64,000 nt of DNA from Agrococcus terreus (GCF_014645235.1 NZ_BMLM01000001.1:992001-1056000), one strand, 5' to 3'. Shown: positions 32,163 to 40,473, numbered from the stretch's first letter. Program-made: numbers and translations. The notes: generated by a model not told the origin, from the letters alone.

Positions 32163-32217
32163 TTCGGGTACCGAACTGCGGCCCGACGCCGATCGCGCCC
32201 GCAGATCGGTACCCGAA
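32163..32217. repeat. 18-bp palindrome in an intergenic region
   Basis: Arms 32163-32180 and 32200-32217 match 17 of 18 bases (TTCGGGTACCGA core). Loop 19 nt. It lies 98 bp after the saccharopine-dehydrogenase-like gene and 65 bp before the SDR gene, both on the plus strand. A degenerate relative is at 17391. Confidence 0.75.
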
Positions 32218-32270
32218 CCGCCTGCTGGCCGCGTGCACCAGGCGCGCAGGGCTCGCCCGGATGCGCTCGG

Positions 32271-32276
32271 TAGCGT
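32271..32276 (+). promoter_or_regulatory. Putative -10 box of leaderless SDR gene
   Basis: TAGCGT, then GCCCGG, then the ATG at 32283. No Shine-Dalgarno. Confidence 0.5.
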
Positions 32277-32282
32277 GCCCGG

Positions 32283-33203
32283 ATGCGCGAGCATCCGTCG
32301 ACCGACGACCTGCTGCCCGACGACCTGCGCCGCGGGCGCATCGCCCGGCAGGACGGCCGCACCTGGCTGATCACGGGCGCCACGAACGGCGTGGGACGCG
32401 AGGTCGCGCGGGCCGCGGCCGCGGCGGGTGCGCGGGTCGTGGTGCCCGCCCGGGATGCGGCCAGGGGCGCGGCGCTCGCGGCCGAGCTCGAGCGCTGCGG
32501 CGGATCGGCCCGCGCGCTGGCGCTCGATCTCGCCGAACTCGCCTCGATCGAGGCCTTCGGCGCCGCGCTCGACGAGCCGGTCGACGTGCTGGTGCACAAC
32601 GCCGGCGCGGTCGTGCCGCGCCGCCGCGAGACCGTCGACGGCTTCGAGCTCGTGCTCGGCACGAACCTCCTCGGCCCGCACGCGCTCACGTGCCGCATCG
32701 CCGACCGGCTGCGCGGCCGCACGGTGGTGGTCGGCTCGGGCGCGCACCGCGCCGGGCGCATCGACGCCGCGGATCCGCACTTCCGCCACCGCCGCTGGTC
32801 GATCGCCGCCGCCTACGCGCAGTCGAAGCTCGGCGACATGCTGTGGGCGCGGGCGCTGCAGCCGCGCCTCGCGGCGCGCGACGACCGCCTCGACGTCCAG
32901 CTCGCGCATCCGGGCTGGGCGCGCACGAACATCCAGAACGTCACGGGCAGCCGGGCGCTCGACCGGCTCGTGACCGTCGCCACGCGGCCGCTGTCGCAGC
33001 CCGCGGCCGACGGCGCCCTGCCGATCCTCGCCGCCGCGGTCGCCGACCTCCCGCCGCTGACCTACGTCGGCCCCGACGGCTGGCGCCGGTGGCGCGGCGC
33101 GCCCGCGATCGAGCGGCCGTCGGAGCTCGCGCTCGACGACCGGGCAGCGGAGGCGGCGTGGGCGCTCTGCGTGCGCGAGACCGGGCTCGACCTGCCGGGC
33201 TGA
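32283..33203 (+). CDS. Short-chain dehydrogenase/reductase
   Basis: A 306-aa SDR. The cofactor loop TGATNGVG is at residues 31-38, the structural VLVHNAGAV follows, and the catalytic Ser-Tyr-Lys set ends in Y178-AQS-K182. The GARVVVPARD segment after beta-2 with a basic residue suggests NADP(H). The retinol-dehydrogenase-like C-terminus is present. The substrate is unknown. It is a single, apparently leaderless gene. Confidence 0.9.
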   Translation: MREHPSTDDLLPDDLRRGRIARQDGRTWLITGATNGVGREVARAAAAAGARVVVPARDAARGAALAAELERCGGSARALALDLAELASIEAFGAALDEPVDVLVHNAGAVVPRRRETVDGFELVLGTNLLGPHALTCRIADRLRGRTVVVGSGAHRAGRIDAADPHFRHRRWSIAAAYAQSKLGDMLWARALQPRLAARDDRLDVQLAHPGWARTNIQNVTGSRALDRLVTVATRPLSQPAADGALPILAAAVADLPPLTYVGPDGWRRWRGAPAIERPSELALDDRAAEAAWALCVRETGLDLPG

Positions 33204-33226
33204 GGGGGCGGCCGCACCCGCAGCGC

Positions 33227-33781
33227 TCAGCAGTCCGCGAGCGGGAGCCGCGCGACCTCCTCGTGCAGCGGCGCGCGGCCGCGCCCGAGCAGCTGCGAGT
33301 CGACGAGCACCACCTCGTGGACCGTCCACTCCCGCGACGCCCAGCCGTCGAGCACCCGCAGCCATCGCAGGGCGCTGCGGTCGCGCGGCGGGCGCGCGAG
33401 CGTGAGGTGCGGCTCGAAGCGCCGCCCGTCCGGCGCGGCGCCGGCGTCGTTCGCGGCGCCGCGGACGCGGCGGGCGAGCCGCTCGAGGTCGGCGCGCCCG
33501 CGGTCGACGCCGAGCCACAGGACCGACGGGCGGTCCGGATGCGGGAAGGCGCCGGAGCCGCCCAGCCGGCAGCCGAACGGTGCGAGGTCGACGACAGCCG
33601 CCGCGAGCCGCTCCACGAGCGGCTCCACCGCGCGCTCTGGCACGGAGGGCAGGAAGGCCAGCGTCAGGTGCATCCGCTCGGCCCGCGTCCAGCGCAGGCC
33701 CTCGCGCGGCTCGAGGAACGCGGCGAGCGACTCGCGCACGTCCTCGGGCGGCACGACGGCCGCGAACATCCGGCGCCCCAT
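33227..33781 (-). CDS. thpR: RNA 2',3'-cyclic phosphodiesterase (2H family)
   Basis: A 184-aa LigT/ThpR protein of the 2H phosphoesterase superfamily. The two catalytic HxT motifs are H38-L-T40 (MHLTLAFL) and H125-L-T127 (PHLTLAR). It opens cyclic 2',3'-phosphates on RNA ends; the physiological substrate is unsettled. The ATG lies 6 nt after TAGCGT (33788-33793, minus strand). Confidence 0.93.
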   Translation of the reverse strand: MGRRMFAAVVPPEDVRESLAAFLEPREGLRWTRAERMHLTLAFLPSVPERAVEPLVERLAAAVVDLAPFGCRLGGSGAFPHPDRPSVLWLGVDRGRADLERLARRVRGAANDAGAAPDGRRFEPHLTLARPPRDRSALRWLRVLDGWASREWTVHEVVLVDSQLLGRGRAPLHEEVARLPLADC

Positions 33782-33869
33782 CCGCCCACGCTAGCCGCGG
33801 CCGCCGCTCCCTGGGCGAGCGTGTCGGGGGACGGGAGTAGCGTGCGGCATCCCAGATCAGGAGGCGATC

Positions 33870-34118
33870 ATGACCGACGACACGCAGGCCCACGAGCACC
33901 CCTCGGGCGAGGGCGAGACGATCGGCGCCACGAGCGACGCGCAGGACCCGGCGCTCGAGAAGGACCCGGCCGACTGGGTCAGCGGCGACGACCCGATGAC
34001 CGAGGCGCAGCGCTCCTACCTCGACACGCTCGCGAAGCAGGCGGGCGAGGAGCTGCCCGCCGATCTCACGAAGGCAGAGGCGTCGCAGCACATCGACCGG
34101 CTGCGCGGCGCGGAGTAG
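33870..34118 (+). CDS. DUF3072 family protein
   Basis: An 82-aa protein: a polar N-terminal half, then DPMTEAQRSYLDTLAKQAGEELPADLTKAEASQHIDRLR, the DUF3072 domain found in many actinobacterial and proteobacterial small proteins. Function unknown. AGGAGG lies 7 nt before the ATG, and TAGCGT at 33838-33843 may be the -10 of a short-leader transcript. It is followed 21 bp later by the DUF2945 gene, so they are probably co-transcribed. Confidence 0.8.
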   Translation: MTDDTQAHEHPSGEGETIGATSDAQDPALEKDPADWVSGDDPMTEAQRSYLDTLAKQAGEELPADLTKAEASQHIDRLRGAE

Positions 34119-34139
34119 GCGACGGGGAGGGGGTCGATC

Positions 34140-34343
34140 ATGGCGTTCCGCAAGGGCGACGAGGTGAGCTGGAGCACGAGCCAGGGGACGACCCACGGCA
34201 CCGTGCAGGAGAAGCGCACGAAGGACTTCCAGTTCGAGAAGCAGCAGTTCCGGGCTTCGGAGGACGAGCCGTACTACATCGTCGAGTCCGCCAAGACGGG
34301 CGCGAAGGCAGCCCACAAGGAGTCGGCGCTCACCAAGCGGTGA
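34140..34343 (+). CDS. DUF2945/HVA1 (Tudor-like) family protein
   Basis: A 67-aa basic protein matching the DUF2945 'hypervirulence-associated' small beta-barrel: FRKGDEVSWSTSQGTTHGTVQEK at the N-terminus and EPYYIVESAKTGAKAAHKESALTKR at the end. Members are stress-induced in several bacteria, but the mechanism is unknown. GGGAGGGGG upstream of the ATG is a usable ribosome-binding site. It sits with DUF3072 in a probable two-gene unit. Confidence 0.83.
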   Translation: MAFRKGDEVSWSTSQGTTHGTVQEKRTKDFQFEKQQFRASEDEPYYIVESAKTGAKAAHKESALTKR

Positions 34344-34381
34344 CGGCGGCGATCGCCCTGGCGGCGGGCGCGACAGCGCCC

Positions 34382-34387
34382 TAGGCT
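34382..34387 (+). promoter_or_regulatory. Putative -10 box of leaderless YdeI/DUF1905 gene
   Basis: TAGGCT, then CGCGACC, then the ATG at 34395. Confidence 0.5.
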
Positions 34388-34394
34388 CGCGACC

Positions 34395-34847
34395 ATGAGC
34401 GAGCTGCGCCTCCGCGCCACCCTCCAGCAGCGCGGGCCCGCGGCCGCGATCGTGCTCACCGACGAGCAGGTCGCCACGCTCGGCAGCGCCAAGGCGCCGC
34501 CCGTGACGCTCACGATCGGCGGCAGGACCGTGCAGGCGCGCATCGGCCGGATGGGCGGCGAGAACCTGCTGGGCCTCAGCCGCGAGCGCCGCGAGGCGCT
34601 CGGCGTCGAGGCCGGCGACGAGGTCGACGCCGTCATCGCGCTCGACGACGGGGAGCGCGCGATCGAGCTGCCGACGGCGCTCGCCGAGGCGCTCGAGCAC
34701 GACCCTGCTGCCAAGGCCGCCTTCGACGCGCTCGCGCCGTCGCGCCGGAAGGAGCTCGCGCGGCAGATCGCCGAGGCGAAGCAGGAGGCGACGCGCTCGC
34801 GCCGGCTCGCGAAGGCCCTCGACGAGCTGCGCGGCGCCGCGACCTGA
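34395..34847 (+). CDS. YdeI/OmpD-associated, DUF1905-containing protein
   Basis: A 150-aa cytosolic protein. The first 85 residues form the DUF1905 beta-barrel (LRLRATLQQRGPAAAIVLTDEQVATLG...PVTLTIGGRTVQARIG...LGVEAGDEVDAVIALD). The C-terminal part (ALEHDPAAKAAFDALAPSRRKELARQIAEAKQEATRSRRLAKALDEL) is the YdeI/OmpD-associated helical repeat. Role unknown; often linked with stress. Convergent with the small minus-strand gene at 34870. Confidence 0.85.
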   Translation: MSELRLRATLQQRGPAAAIVLTDEQVATLGSAKAPPVTLTIGGRTVQARIGRMGGENLLGLSRERREALGVEAGDEVDAVIALDDGERAIELPTALAEALEHDPAAKAAFDALAPSRRKELARQIAEAKQEATRSRRLAKALDELRGAAT

Positions 34848-34869
34848 TCCGCGGGTCCACGGCGGGCGC

Positions 34870-35187
34870 TCAGCGCGGCGGCGCGAGCTCGTCGAGCCGC
34901 CCCAGCCGATCGGCGGCGCGCGCCGCCCGCGCCCGCTCGTCGAGCTCCCACCACGCGTCGCCGCGCTCGCCGAGCCCCTCCTTCGCCAGCTGCACGCGGT
35001 CGCGCGCCGCGCGCCGCTCCGCCTCGGAGCCCGCGCGGCCCACCGCGGAGCGGGCGCGCCCCAGGTGCGAGCGCAGCCGGTCCGCGACCTCTCGATCGAG
35101 CGACGGGTCCTCGGCCCGCCAGCGCCGGCCGTCCACGACGATCCAGCGCCCGTCGTCGGTGCGCTCCACGTCGTCCCGTGCCGCCAT
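34870..35187 (-). CDS. Conserved hypothetical protein
   Basis: A 105-aa charged protein that opens with RTDDGRWIVVDGRRWRAEDPSLD and ends GDAWWELDERARAARAADRLGRL. The WIVVDGRRWRA...LAKEGLGERGDAWWE pattern recurs in a widespread actinobacterial/proteobacterial family that I recall being labelled 'biopolymer transporter Tol'; nothing in the sequence supports a transport role. No signal peptide or membrane segment. GAGGAT lies 7 nt before the ATG. Confidence 0.65.
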   Translation of the reverse strand: MAARDDVERTDDGRWIVVDGRRWRAEDPSLDREVADRLRSHLGRARSAVGRAGSEAERRAARDRVQLAKEGLGERGDAWWELDERARAARAADRLGRLDELAPPR

Positions 35188-35241
35188 GCCCGTGATCCTC
35201 GCACTCGGTCCCGGGGGCTAGCCTGGCCGCGAGGAGGCGGG

Positions 35242-35952
35242 ATGCTCGAGGCGCTGCTGTGGGGCGGGATCGCCGCCGCGTCGCTGCTGCTCGGCGCCGT
35301 GCTCGCCGTCGTGCGCCCCTGGTCCGACACGGCGATCGGCCTCGTGCTCGCATTCGGCGCGGGCGCCCTCATCGCCGGCGTCGCGTTCGAGCTCGCGGAG
35401 GCCGGGATCGAGACGGGCGGACCGGTGGGCGTGGGCGTCGGCCTCGCGCTCGGCGCGGTCGCCTACGTCGCCGCCGACCGTGCAGTCGAGCGCTGGTCGG
35501 GCCGCCGCGGCGGGGGAGCGGCGGGGGCGCCGCTCGCGATCGGCGCGCTGCTCGACGGCATCCCCGAGCAGGCGGTGCTCGGCATCGGGCTCGCCGCGGG
35601 CGGCGGCGTGAGCCTCGCCCTGCTCGTCGCGGTGTTCGTCTCGAACCTGCCGGAGGCGATCGGCGCCTCCGCCGACATGCGCCGAGACGGCCGCTCGCGC
35701 CGCTTCGTGCTGCTGCTGTGGACGGGCGTCGCGATCGTCTGCGCGCTCGCGGCCGTCGGCGGCCGGCTCGTCGCCGATGCCGCGCCGCCCGAGCTGGTCG
35801 GCGGCATCGACGGCTTCGCCGCGGGCGCGCTGCTCGTCATGCTCATCGACGCGATGATCCCGGAGGCGCGCGCGAAGGCGAAGGACGGCGCCGGCCTCGC
35901 CACCGTGGTCGGCTTCGCGGTGGCCGCGGCGCTCTCGCTCCTGACCGAATGA
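35242..35952 (+). CDS. ZIP-like metal-transporter family protein
   Basis: A 236-aa integral membrane protein with about seven to eight hydrophobic segments. The metal-site helices carry ALLDGIPEQAVLG and FVSNLPEAIGAS, matching the ZIP TM4/TM5 pattern with His replaced by Asp/Asn in the first motif. It may therefore transport a different cation or be a degenerate relative. GAGGAGG lies 6 nt before ATG 35242; TAGCCT is further upstream. A longer in-frame reading from 35065 lies over the neighbouring gene and is rejected. Confidence 0.78.
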   Translation: MLEALLWGGIAAASLLLGAVLAVVRPWSDTAIGLVLAFGAGALIAGVAFELAEAGIETGGPVGVGVGLALGAVAYVAADRAVERWSGRRGGGAAGAPLAIGALLDGIPEQAVLGIGLAAGGGVSLALLVAVFVSNLPEAIGASADMRRDGRSRRFVLLLWTGVAIVCALAAVGGRLVADAAPPELVGGIDGFAAGALLVMLIDAMIPEARAKAKDGAGLATVVGFAVAAALSLLTE

Positions 35953-36010
35953 CGCGGCCCTGCGCGGCTCGGCCCGGCGGCGCAGCCCAGCGCGGCTCGG
36001 CCGGCGCCCC

Positions 36011-36430
36011 TCAGCCCAGCACGACCGGCACGTGCCGCGGGTGCGAGGGCCGCGCGGTGATCGGCACGCGCACCGTGAGCATGCCGTCGGCGTACGTCGC
36101 GGCGATGGCCGCCTCGTCGGCGCCCTGCGGGAGCCGCACGCTGCGCGCGAGCGCGCCGTAGCGGAAGCCCTGCCGCTGCGGCGGCGCATCGGGGTGGCGC
36201 TCGGCGTGGATCGTGAGCACGCCGCGGTCGACGGTCACGTCGATGTCGCGGCCCGCGTCGAGCCCCGGCAGCTCGGCGCGCACGACGAGCCCGCCCTCCT
36301 CGGCGAGCTCCTCCACGCGGATGCCCGGGAGCGGGCCGCGGCCGTCCCAGCCGCCCAGCAGGGCGACGGCGTCGACCCACTCGGTGAAGGTCGGGAAGAC
36401 CGGCTGGCGGCGCTCGGCGGATGCGGTCAT
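36011..36430 (-). CDS. Hsp20/alpha-crystallin family chaperone
   Basis: A 139-aa small heat-shock protein. The alpha-crystallin domain runs from VRAELPGLDAGRDIDVTVDRGVLTIHAERH to YADGMLTVRVPI (the conserved A-x-x-x-G-V-L-T-V motif). The N-terminal 40 residues are hydrophobic and Trp-containing, as in other oligomerising sHSPs. The C-terminal VPVV resembles the I/V-x-I/V anchor. GGGAGGAT upstream of the ATG. No HAIR or CIRCE operator was seen in the 98-bp divergent region. Confidence 0.93.
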   Translation of the reverse strand: MTASAERRQPVFPTFTEWVDAVALLGGWDGRGPLPGIRVEELAEEGGLVVRAELPGLDAGRDIDVTVDRGVLTIHAERHPDAPPQRQGFRYGALARSVRLPQGADEAAIAATYADGMLTVRVPITARPSHPRHVPVVLG

Positions 36431-36528
36431 GGGATCCTCCCTCCGAGGCGGCGATGCCTGGCCTCCCATCGTCCTCCTCGGCGCTCGCCGCGGCAACGGC
36501 GGATGCGCCGCTGTGGTTCGATGCATCC

Positions 36529-36978
36529 ATGACCGACGTCGACGTCCCCCGCGTCGTGCAGGCGAGCCGCCTGGTCGCGGCTCCCGCCGAGGTGATCTTC
36601 GAGCACATCGCCGACCCGGCGCGCCAGCCGGCCTGGGACGGCAACGACAACCTCGCGGAGGCGGCGCCGGGCCAGCGCATCCGGGCCGTGGGCGACGTCT
36701 TCACGATGACCCTCACGAACGGCGCCGTGCGCGAGAACCACGTCGTCGAGCTCGAGGAGGGCAGCCGGATCGCGTGGCTGCCCGCGGTGCCGGGCGAGGA
36801 GCCGCCCGGGCACCTGTGGCGCTGGGAGCTGCGGCCCGAGGGCACGGGCACTCGCGTGACCCACACGTACGACTGGAGCGGCCTGCACGACGAGTCGCGC
36901 ATGGCGCGGGCGCGCGCGACGGCGCCCGCGCAGCTGATCGCCTCGATCGACCGCCTCGCGGGCGTCGTCGAGGCCTAG
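36529..36978 (+). CDS. SRPBCC-family (polyketide cyclase/START-like) protein
   Basis: A 149-aa helix-grip protein: VVQASRLVAAPAEVIFEHIADPARQPAWDGN at the N-terminus, central strands ENHVVELEEGSRIAWLPA, and a C-terminal helix ATAPAQLIASIDRLAG. These bind hydrophobic ligands or act as cyclases; no specific role is visible. Divergent from hsp20. It has no clear Shine-Dalgarno. Confidence 0.88.
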   Translation: MTDVDVPRVVQASRLVAAPAEVIFEHIADPARQPAWDGNDNLAEAAPGQRIRAVGDVFTMTLTNGAVRENHVVELEEGSRIAWLPAVPGEEPPGHLWRWELRPEGTGTRVTHTYDWSGLHDESRMARARATAPAQLIASIDRLAGVVEA

Positions 36979-36987
36979 CGCGCGCCG

Positions 36988-37266
36988 CTACTGCTGCTGC
37001 GCGTCGCGCTGCTGGTCGACGTAGCGCTGCTGGTCGTCGCGGCCGTCCTGCTCGGCGGCCTGCTGCTCGGGAGTCTCGTCCTCGATGCCGTCGCCGTGCG
37101 CGGGCCGCCCCGTGTCCGGGTCGATGCCGGCGCCCTCCGCGCCGTCGGTGAACTCGCCGTGGCGGGAGTCGAAGGATCCGGCCGTGCCGCTCGTCGCGGG
37201 GACCGTCTCGTCGGCCCGGGTGCCGGGCTTGGCCGCGCCCTCGCGCAGCTCGTCGCTGGTGCTCAT
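36988..37266 (-). CDS. Hypothetical Gln/Asp-rich protein
   Basis: A 92-aa hydrophilic protein with no family recognised. The N-terminus is MSTSDELREGAAKPGTRADETVPATSG, the middle has GIDPDTGRPAHGDGIEDE, and the C-terminal 25 residues are Gln/Asp/Arg-rich (DQQRYVDQQRDAQQQ). It is likely disordered. A TAGGTT box 7 nt before the ATG supports a leaderless start. Convergent with the SRPBCC gene. Confidence 0.6.
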   Translation of the reverse strand: MSTSDELREGAAKPGTRADETVPATSGTAGSFDSRHGEFTDGAEGAGIDPDTGRPAHGDGIEDETPEQQAAEQDGRDDQQRYVDQQRDAQQQ

Positions 37267-37559
37267 GCGGCCGAACCTAGGCCCGGTCCCTGGGAGCGGG
37301 CGGCAGGGTTCGCATGCGCCCGCCATGCGAGCAGGGGCCGACCTGCGGCGCTCCCGCGCCGGTCCTGGGCGGATCCGGGGCACGAGAGGGTACGATGGTC
37401 CCGGCGTCAGCGCGCCGGCCACCGCTCCGGTGCCGTTCCATCGGCACCGCCCGTGCGCCGCAGCCGCTCTCGCCGGCTCGAGCCGCACCGCGTCCCGCCG
37501 GTGCCGCCGAGCGAGACCCTCGGGGCCGCTCCGCCGGTCCCGCCTCGAACGGAGGACAC
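37267..37559 (+). promoter_or_regulatory. Long leader of the helicase gene with competing hairpins
   Basis: TACGAT at 37391-37396 is a likely -10 box, giving a leader of about 155 nt before the GTG at 37560. CGGTGCCG (37428-37435) pairs perfectly with CGGCACCG (37442-37449) over 8 bp with a 6-nt loop. A second CGGTGCCG at 37499-37506 can pair with the same segment, so two structures compete. GGAGG at 37551-37555 is the ribosome-binding site. No known riboswitch class was recognised. Confidence 0.45.
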
Positions 37560-39686
37560 GTGGCAGACACCGCCACCATCGACGCGCCTGAGACGGGCGC
37601 TCCCCAGCAGCAGGGCGCGCGCGACCGCGACGCCCTCATCCCGCAGCTCGCCCGCGCCGTGCGCCAGGTCGAGGCGGGCGTCAAGCGCGGCGCCGTGTCG
37701 CGCTCCACCCGCACGAAGCTCCAGGTCGTAGCGATGCTGGCGCGCGAGGAGCGCGCCCGCGTGCGCGCCGACGAGGCGCTCAGCCCCGCAGCGCGCGCCG
37801 AGGACCTCAAGCGCCTCGACGGCATCGCCGTCATCCTCGCCAAGGCCGCGAGCCGCGAGCCCACGCTCCTGCCGCTGCTCGGCGAGGGCGCGCCCATCAC
37901 CGACGCCGTGCGCGAGCGCAAGGCCGAGATGCTGCAGGCCGCGGGCCTCGAGCCCGAGCCCGAGCCCGCGCCCGCCGTCGAGGCGGAGCCGCTCGAGCCG
38001 CAGGCGCCGCAGGTCGTGCCGCCCTCGGTGAAGCGCGTCCTGCTCGCGAACCCGTTCCTCGAGCCCGACCTCGACCACGTGCGCCGCCGCCCCTCGCGCG
38101 ACCGGCTCGCGGGCTTCGACCTGCTCTCGCCGCTGTACCTCTCGTTCGAGGTCGGCGCCGACGGCAGGCCCGCGTGCATGCCGCTGCCCGACCCGAAGCG
38201 GCGCATCGCGCCCGGCGGCAAGGAGCTCATGCACCACCAGGCAGAGCTCGTGCAGGCCGCGCGCGACGGCCACCGCACGTTCCTGCTCGCCGACGAGCCG
38301 GGCCTCGGCAAGACCGCGCAGGCGCTGCTCGCCGCGCAGGCCGCCGACGCGTTCCCGCTGCTCGTCGTCGCGCCGAGCGTCGTGAAGATCAACTGGGCGC
38401 GCGAGGTCGAGCGCTGGATCCCCGGCCGCCGCGCCGCGGTGGTGCAGGGCGACGGCGACACGCTCGACGCGTTCGCCGACGTCGTCATCGTCAACTACGA
38501 GGTGCTCGACCGCCACATCGGCTGGCTCGGCCAGTTCGGCTTCCGCGGCATGGTCGTCGACGAGGCCCACTTCATCAAGAACGTGCGCTCGAAGCGCTCC
38601 CGCCACGTGCTGCAGATCGCCGCGGCGCTCCGAGAGCGCATCGGCAACCCGCTGCTCATGGCGCTGACGGGCACCCCGCTCATCAACGACATCGAGGACT
38701 TCGGCGCGATCTGGCGCTTCCTCGGCTGGATCGACGAGAAGGAGCCGAACGCGCTCCTCACCGACCGGCTCGAGGACATCGGCCTCACGCCGATGGACCG
38801 CGCGTTCTACCCGGCCGCGCGCCGCGCCGTCATCGACATGGGCATCGTGCGCCGCCGCAAGCTCGACGTGGCCGCCGACATCCCCGCCCGCCGCATCGCC
38901 GACATCCCCGTCGAGCTCGACGACGCCGCCGTGCGCTCCATCCGCGCGGCCGAGCGCGAGCTCGTCGACCGCATGCTCCGCCGCTACGACGCGGCCATGG
39001 AGCAGCGGCCCGCCGACCAGCGCTACGAGGGGCTCGTCGACGGCGACCTCGTGCGCCGCATCGCGCGCAGCGAGGTCGAGACGAACGAGACCGGCACGGG
39101 CGAGAACGTGTTCGCGCTCGCCCGCCGCATCGGCCGCGCGAAGGCCGAGCTCGCCGCCGACTACGCGGGCCAGCTCGCGCACTCGGTCGGCAAGGTCGTC
39201 TTCTTCGCGAAGCACATCGACGTCCTCGACGCCGCCGAGCGCACGCTCGCGAAGGCCGGCATCCGCACCGTCTCGATCCGCGGCGACCAGACGCCGACGC
39301 AGCGCCAGGCGGCGATCGACGCCTTCACGAACGACGAGGGCGTGCAGGTCATCGTCTGCTCGCTGCTCGCCGCCGGCGTCGGCGTCAACCTGCAGACGGC
39401 GGCCGACATGGTGCTCGCCGAGCTCTCGTGGACCGACGCCGAGCAGACGCAGGCGATCGACCGCATCCACCGCATCGGACAGTCGATGCCCGTCACCGTG
39501 TGGCGCATCCTCGCCGCGCAGACCATCGACACCCGCATCGCCGAGCTGCTCGACGAGAAGGCCGGCCTCGTCGGCCGGGCGATCGACGGCGCGGCGGGCG
39601 ACGAGCCGACGAGCACGGACCTGCGCCTCGAGGCGGTCGTGGGCCTGCTGCACGACGCGGTCGCCGACCGCATCGCGCAGCGGTAG
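37560..39686 (+). CDS. SNF2-type DEAD/DEAH-box helicase
   Basis: A 708-aa superfamily-2 ATPase of the SNF2/SMARCAL1-like class. The N-terminal 220 residues are helical and charged with a Glu-Pro-Ala spacer (EPEPEPAPAVEAEPLEPQ). Helicase motif I is LADEPGLGKTAQALL (about residue 245), motif II VVDEAHFIKN (about 332), motif III LTGTPLIND, and motifs V/VI are LAAGVGVNLQTA and QAIDRIHRIGQ. It should translocate on double-stranded DNA or remodel forks/nucleoprotein. GTG start with GGAGG 4 nt upstream. It is followed 8 bp later by a methyltransferase gene, so they are probably one transcript. Confidence 0.92.
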   Translation: MADTATIDAPETGAPQQQGARDRDALIPQLARAVRQVEAGVKRGAVSRSTRTKLQVVAMLAREERARVRADEALSPAARAEDLKRLDGIAVILAKAASREPTLLPLLGEGAPITDAVRERKAEMLQAAGLEPEPEPAPAVEAEPLEPQAPQVVPPSVKRVLLANPFLEPDLDHVRRRPSRDRLAGFDLLSPLYLSFEVGADGRPACMPLPDPKRRIAPGGKELMHHQAELVQAARDGHRTFLLADEPGLGKTAQALLAAQAADAFPLLVVAPSVVKINWAREVERWIPGRRAAVVQGDGDTLDAFADVVIVNYEVLDRHIGWLGQFGFRGMVVDEAHFIKNVRSKRSRHVLQIAAALRERIGNPLLMALTGTPLINDIEDFGAIWRFLGWIDEKEPNALLTDRLEDIGLTPMDRAFYPAARRAVIDMGIVRRRKLDVAADIPARRIADIPVELDDAAVRSIRAAERELVDRMLRRYDAAMEQRPADQRYEGLVDGDLVRRIARSEVETNETGTGENVFALARRIGRAKAELAADYAGQLAHSVGKVVFFAKHIDVLDAAERTLAKAGIRTVSIRGDQTPTQRQAAIDAFTNDEGVQVIVCSLLAAGVGVNLQTAADMVLAELSWTDAEQTQAIDRIHRIGQSMPVTVWRILAAQTIDTRIAELLDEKAGLVGRAIDGAAGDEPTSTDLRLEAVVGLLHDAVADRIAQR

Positions 39687-39693
39687 GGGAGCG

Positions 39694-40437
39694 GTGCCCG
39701 ACCCGGTCTTCGACCACCCGCGGCTCGCCGCGGTCTACGACCCGCTCGACCCCGACCGCAGCGACCTCGACGCGTACGCGGCGATCGTCGCCGACGAGCT
39801 CGGCGCCCGCTCGCTGCTCGACGTCGGCTGCGGCACGGGCACGTTCGCGATCCGGATGGCGGGGCTCGGCCTCGCCGTCACGGGCGTCGACCCGGCCGCC
39901 GCGTCGGTCGACGTGGCGCGCGGCAAGCCGGGCGCGGAGGCGGTGACCTGGGTCGACGGCGTCGTCGACGCCGTGGCCGTGCCGGCGCCCGGGCGCGGCT
40001 TCGACGCCGCGACCATGACCGCGAACGTCGCGCAGGTGTTCGTCGACGACGCCGACTGGCTCGCGACCCTCCGCGCCGTCCGGGAGCGGCTCCGCCCCGG
40101 CGGGACGCTCGCGCTCGAGGCGCGCCGGCCCGAGCGGCGGGCATGGCTCGAGTGGACGGAGGCCGCCACGCGGCAGGTCGTCGACGTGCCGCACGAGGGC
40201 CTCGTCGAGGACTGGGTGCAGGTGACCGCGGTCGACGGCGAGCTCGTCACCTTCGTCTCGCCCACGCTCTTCCACCGCGACGGCGTGCGGATCGACTCGA
40301 CGTCGACCCTGCGGTTCCGCAGCCGGGAGGCGATCGAGGCGTCGATCGCCGAGGCCGGGCTCGAGGTCGTCGACGTGCGCGACGCGCCCGATCGGCCCGG
40401 CCGCGAGCACGTCTTCCTCGCCCGCCGCCCGGCCTGA
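39694..40437 (+). CDS. Class I SAM-dependent methyltransferase
   Basis: A 247-aa Rossmann-fold methyltransferase. Motif I is LLDVGCGTGTFAIRMA (SAM binding), motif II ends with the acidic GVDPAA, and the post-motif LRPGGTLALEARRP is clear. The target is unknown. It starts at a GTG 8 nt after the helicase stop with GGGGAG between them, so it is probably translated from the same mRNA. Confidence 0.9.
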   Translation: MPDPVFDHPRLAAVYDPLDPDRSDLDAYAAIVADELGARSLLDVGCGTGTFAIRMAGLGLAVTGVDPAAASVDVARGKPGAEAVTWVDGVVDAVAVPAPGRGFDAATMTANVAQVFVDDADWLATLRAVRERLRPGGTLALEARRPERRAWLEWTEAATRQVVDVPHEGLVEDWVQVTAVDGELVTFVSPTLFHRDGVRIDSTSTLRFRSREAIEASIAEAGLEVVDVRDAPDRPGREHVFLARRPA

Positions 40438-40473
40438 GCCCTCGCTGCCGCTCGGCGCCGGCCTGAGCCCTCC

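Noticed and set aside
35065-35241. N-terminal extension of the ZIP-like gene
   Set aside because: It overlaps the minus-strand gene at 34870-35187 and lacks hydrophobic character; ATG 35242 has a strong ribosome-binding site.
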